From assembly GCA_029932755.1 (NCBI GenBank), contig JAOZPK010000002.1, positions 1 through 7,592 on the forward strand: a DNA stretch of 7,592 nt. Direction: 5' to 3'. This document shows positions 5,999 through 7,592 of this stretch, one piece after another. The translations under genes and the position numbers were made by a program. Origin of the DNA: Candidatus Cloacimonadota bacterium (lineage in GTDB: Bacteria > Cloacimonadota > Cloacimonadia > Cloacimonadales > TCS61). Below the pieces are notes generated by a model, which made no database searches, was not told the origin of the DNA, and saw only the letters and a program-made list of their open reading frames with translations. The number at the start of each line of letters is the position of its first letter. Within the stretch, counting starts at the first letter, position 1.

Positions 5999-6595
5999 AT
6001 GTCAAGTTTATTAGATGTTCTAGGTGCAACAGTTGTGGGGAGCATGGTTCTTCTGATGATATTTACTTCACTTTTCAACATGCAGGTTATAAGTTACAAT
6101 ACTCAGCTCCAGATTGGTTTAACCAAGATGTCTGAAGATTTGATTACAGGACGGAAAACGGGAAGCATAGACCAACCAGGTATAGAGAGTATCTTATCAA
6201 AAGTCGGTGCGGGAGTTTCAACCTCAACTGATCCGATCATTGAAGCCACCTCCACAAGTTTCAAATTTCTTGGGCAAACGAATCCGACATCCAGTGTTAG
6301 TACTCTCTATTTTGTGCAGGAAAGCGGAACTAGCGAGGGTTTCCCTTTATACGTCTATCAAAACGATATGTCCAATCCAATCATAGGTCCTTTCTGGATG
6401 GCAGACACGTTGGAAATCACATATATTGATATGAATAATAATGTAGTTAATACTCCAGATTCAAATCATGATCTGATTCGTGCAATTAAGGTCAGTCTTA
6501 CCTTTTTCTATGACACTTACCAGCCTGATATAGATAAAAGGTTAGTAAGGCATAATATCGTATTTTGGAAATATTTCAAAAATTTATATTTATAA
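5999..6595 (+). CDS. PilW/GspJ-like minor pilin
   Basis: This 198-residue protein has an N-terminal hydrophobic helix at about 7-29 and then an amphipathic segment with charged residues (K43 to R52). The C-terminal part ADTLEITYIDMNNNVV (135-150) followed by DLIRAIKVSLTFF (158-170) resembles the sheet of PilW/GspJ-type minor pilins, where a residue-rich loop precedes an Ir-x-V-x-v-x-l strand. It ends in a basic and aromatic tail (KRLVRHNIVFWKYF). There is no cleavable leader or G|F site; if only Met is removed, D6 would fall at position 5, where classical pilins have Glu. An in-frame TTG six bases earlier was not used because its RBS spacing is too short. It probably sits in the tip complex with its neighbours, starting 2 bp after the preceding gene and 19 bp before the next. 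The family call rests on pattern resemblance only. Confidence 0.7.
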   Translation: MSSLLDVLGATVVGSMVLLMIFTSLFNMQVISYNTQLQIGLTKMSEDLITGRKTGSIDQPGIESILSKVGAGVSTSTDPIIEATSTSFKFLGQTNPTSSVSTLYFVQESGTSEGFPLYVYQNDMSNPIIGPFWMADTLEITYIDMNNNVVNTPDSNHDLIRAIKVSLTFFYDTYQPDIDKRLVRHNIVFWKYFKNLYL

Positions 6596-6614
6596 TTAAA
6601 AAGAGGGGATTATT

Positions 6615-7508
6615 ATGGGAAAATTATTGATTCTAATTGTCTTAATGCTCACGGCTGTTTTTGCAGCTATTACGGTTTCACTTCAAGATAGTAGTGCTGA
6701 CATTCCTGAGTTGATATCTTCTAATATGTCAGAGATTAAAGCTAAATCTCTAAGCAACGAAGCTCTTATGTACAGTATTAAGAAATTAAGCGAGGGTAGT
6801 TTGTCAGTTAGTTCATCTGAATTAAGCCAAGTATTTTCGGGGTTTAACGTTCTGGATGGAACAATAGACAGTATTAAATATGTAATGGCGGGCACTGGCG
6901 ATACACTGCAAATAACTTCATATGTAACTGCTAAGGTTAATGGTGAACTTACACAATATAAAGGCTTTGCTAATATTCTGTATTCTTCCGGAAATTTTAA
7001 CAACGCCATAACATGTTCAGAAATACTCAGCGTTACAGGACATTCAACAGTAATTGGAAACATTGAGAATGAAGTTGATCTGGATTTTGAAACTGTTTTC
7101 GGTATGACAATGGCACAAATGAGAGCAATAGCAGATAATGATTATACTAATCCACCAAATAATGTAGATCCGGTGAATGGTATTACTTACATTGAGACTA
7201 CAGGTAATAACAAAGCACACTTTACAAATCATCATTGGAGTGGCAGCGGTATCTTAATAGTCGATGGAGAATTTCATATGACAGGTGGAACCTTTGATGG
7301 TATCATCTGGGTAGAAGGTGGGAGATTCATGATATCTGGTAATGGGCTTGTACGTGGAACAATCTTCGTTAACAGCGATCCTGAAGAACAAATCAAAGTT
7401 ACTGGAAATTGTGATATTTATTATGATGAAACTATTGTACAAACATTATTGAGTACATACAATATAATTTCCGGTCCTACAATCACAATTATAAATTGGA
7501 GTAATTAA
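6615..7508 (+). CDS. PilX-like pilus assembly protein with beta-helix-like exported domain
   Basis: This 297-residue protein has an N-terminal hydrophobic helix (3-22) and a charged helical segment (about 30-62), as in PilX-type proteins. The distal half is Gly- and beta-rich: repeated short strands between 205 and 253 (SGSGILIVDGEFHMTGG, then FDGIIWVEGG, then GNGLVRGTIFVN) suggest turns of a solenoid. A closing GNCDIYYDETIVQTLL (265-280) resembles the end of domains seen in PilX-like pilus assembly proteins of other bacteria. Cysteines C134 and C266 could pair. It would be exposed outside the membrane, at the pilus tip or surface, possibly in adhesion. It lacks a prepilin cleavage site and Glu5, and an in-frame TAA (6597-6599) lies just upstream. 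AGAGGGG (6602-6608) precedes ATG by 6 nt. The following partial gene starts with the same MGKLLI. PilX-like is a structural judgement. Confidence 0.68.
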   Translation: MGKLLILIVLMLTAVFAAITVSLQDSSADIPELISSNMSEIKAKSLSNEALMYSIKKLSEGSLSVSSSELSQVFSGFNVLDGTIDSIKYVMAGTGDTLQITSYVTAKVNGELTQYKGFANILYSSGNFNNAITCSEILSVTGHSTVIGNIENEVDLDFETVFGMTMAQMRAIADNDYTNPPNNVDPVNGITYIETTGNNKAHFTNHHWSGSGILIVDGEFHMTGGTFDGIIWVEGGRFMISGNGLVRGTIFVNSDPEEQIKVTGNCDIYYDETIVQTLLSTYNIISGPTITIINWSN

Positions 7509-7542
7509 ATCGTAAAAATTCATACCTATATGGAGGTAGTTT

Positions 7543-7592
7543 ATGGGTAAGTTGTTGATAGTGGCATTATTAATAATTGGTTCAATCTTTGT
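7543..7592 (+). CDS. Start of another pilin-like membrane-anchored protein (partial)
   Basis: Only 16 full codons are visible: MGKLLIVALLIIGSIF. The first six residues equal those of the preceding PilX-like protein, and a hydrophobic helix begins immediately. TGGAGGT (7531-7537) gives a strong ribosome binding site, and an in-frame TAG (7537-7539) excludes an upstream start. It lies 34 bp after the preceding stop, in the same operon. It is likely a paralogue or a second PilX-like protein, but almost all of it is outside the window. Confidence 0.65.
   Translation, partial: MGKLLIVALLIIGSIF

Noticed and set aside
6683..7442. Minus-strand open frames under the PilX-like gene (6683-7063, 7044-7235, 7254-7442)
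   Set aside because: They are shadows of a real plus-strand gene with its own RBS and operon context.
7523..7538. TACCT/AGGTA hairpin partly covering the RBS of the last gene
   Set aside because: A 5-bp stem is too weak and common to claim RBS sequestration.
1..7592. CRISPR array, tRNA/rRNA, insertion sequence or phage genes
   Set aside because: No repeat-spacer pattern, cloverleaf, transposase motif or terminal inverted repeats were seen.

Overview
The window is AT-rich, uses the standard code and has strong AGGAGG-type ribosome binding sites. It holds two divergent gene blocks separated by a 319-bp promoter region. The sequence does not fix the organism. A sigma-54 promoter together with this style of pilin and pilus-motor genes suggests a Gram-negative bacterium, perhaps of the FCB superphylum (Cloacimonadota, Ignavibacteria or Marinimicrobia type). 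That is a low-confidence impression from family resemblance.

Left block (minus strand, 1577 down to 1): a small GtrA-family membrane protein overlaps by 8 bp a GTG-started FAD-dependent oxidoreductase of the protoporphyrinogen-oxidase/UDP-galactopyranose-mutase-like superfamily. The oxidoreductase runs off the left edge after 385 visible residues. The pair looks like part of a cell-surface polysaccharide or lipid-linked sugar locus. A TTGACA-17-GATAAA promoter sits just upstream.

Right block (plus strand, 1897 to the right edge): a type IV filament (type IV pilus/type II secretion-like) operon. The order is a small pilin-like protein, a PilC/GspF platform protein, a PilB/GspE assembly ATPase and then at least four pilin-like or minor-pilin genes: unclassified (perhaps PilV/GspI-like), PilW/GspJ-like, PilX-like, and one cut by the window edge. 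A near-perfect sigma-54 promoter (TGGCAC-N5-TTGCA) precedes the pilin gene, and a 15-bp inverted repeat after that gene probably insulates or stabilises the pilin message relative to the machinery genes. Gene spacings of 2 to 34 bp downstream indicate one transcription unit.

The most unusual points are these. (1) All five putative pilins begin directly with the hydrophobic helix: none has a K/R-rich leader, a G|F cleavage site or Glu5, and in every case an in-frame stop codon lies within 18 nt upstream, so a longer leader cannot have been missed. The filament may be built from unprocessed or unconventionally processed subunits. (2) The platform protein carries two tandem copies of its N-terminal FxYx6GKxVxG module, which accounts for its extra ~45 residues. 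(3) The ATPase N-terminal domain looks like an MshEN fold whose c-di-GMP-binding consensus is degenerate. No prepilin peptidase, PilT, PilM/N/O/P/Q or sigma-54 activator is encoded within the window.
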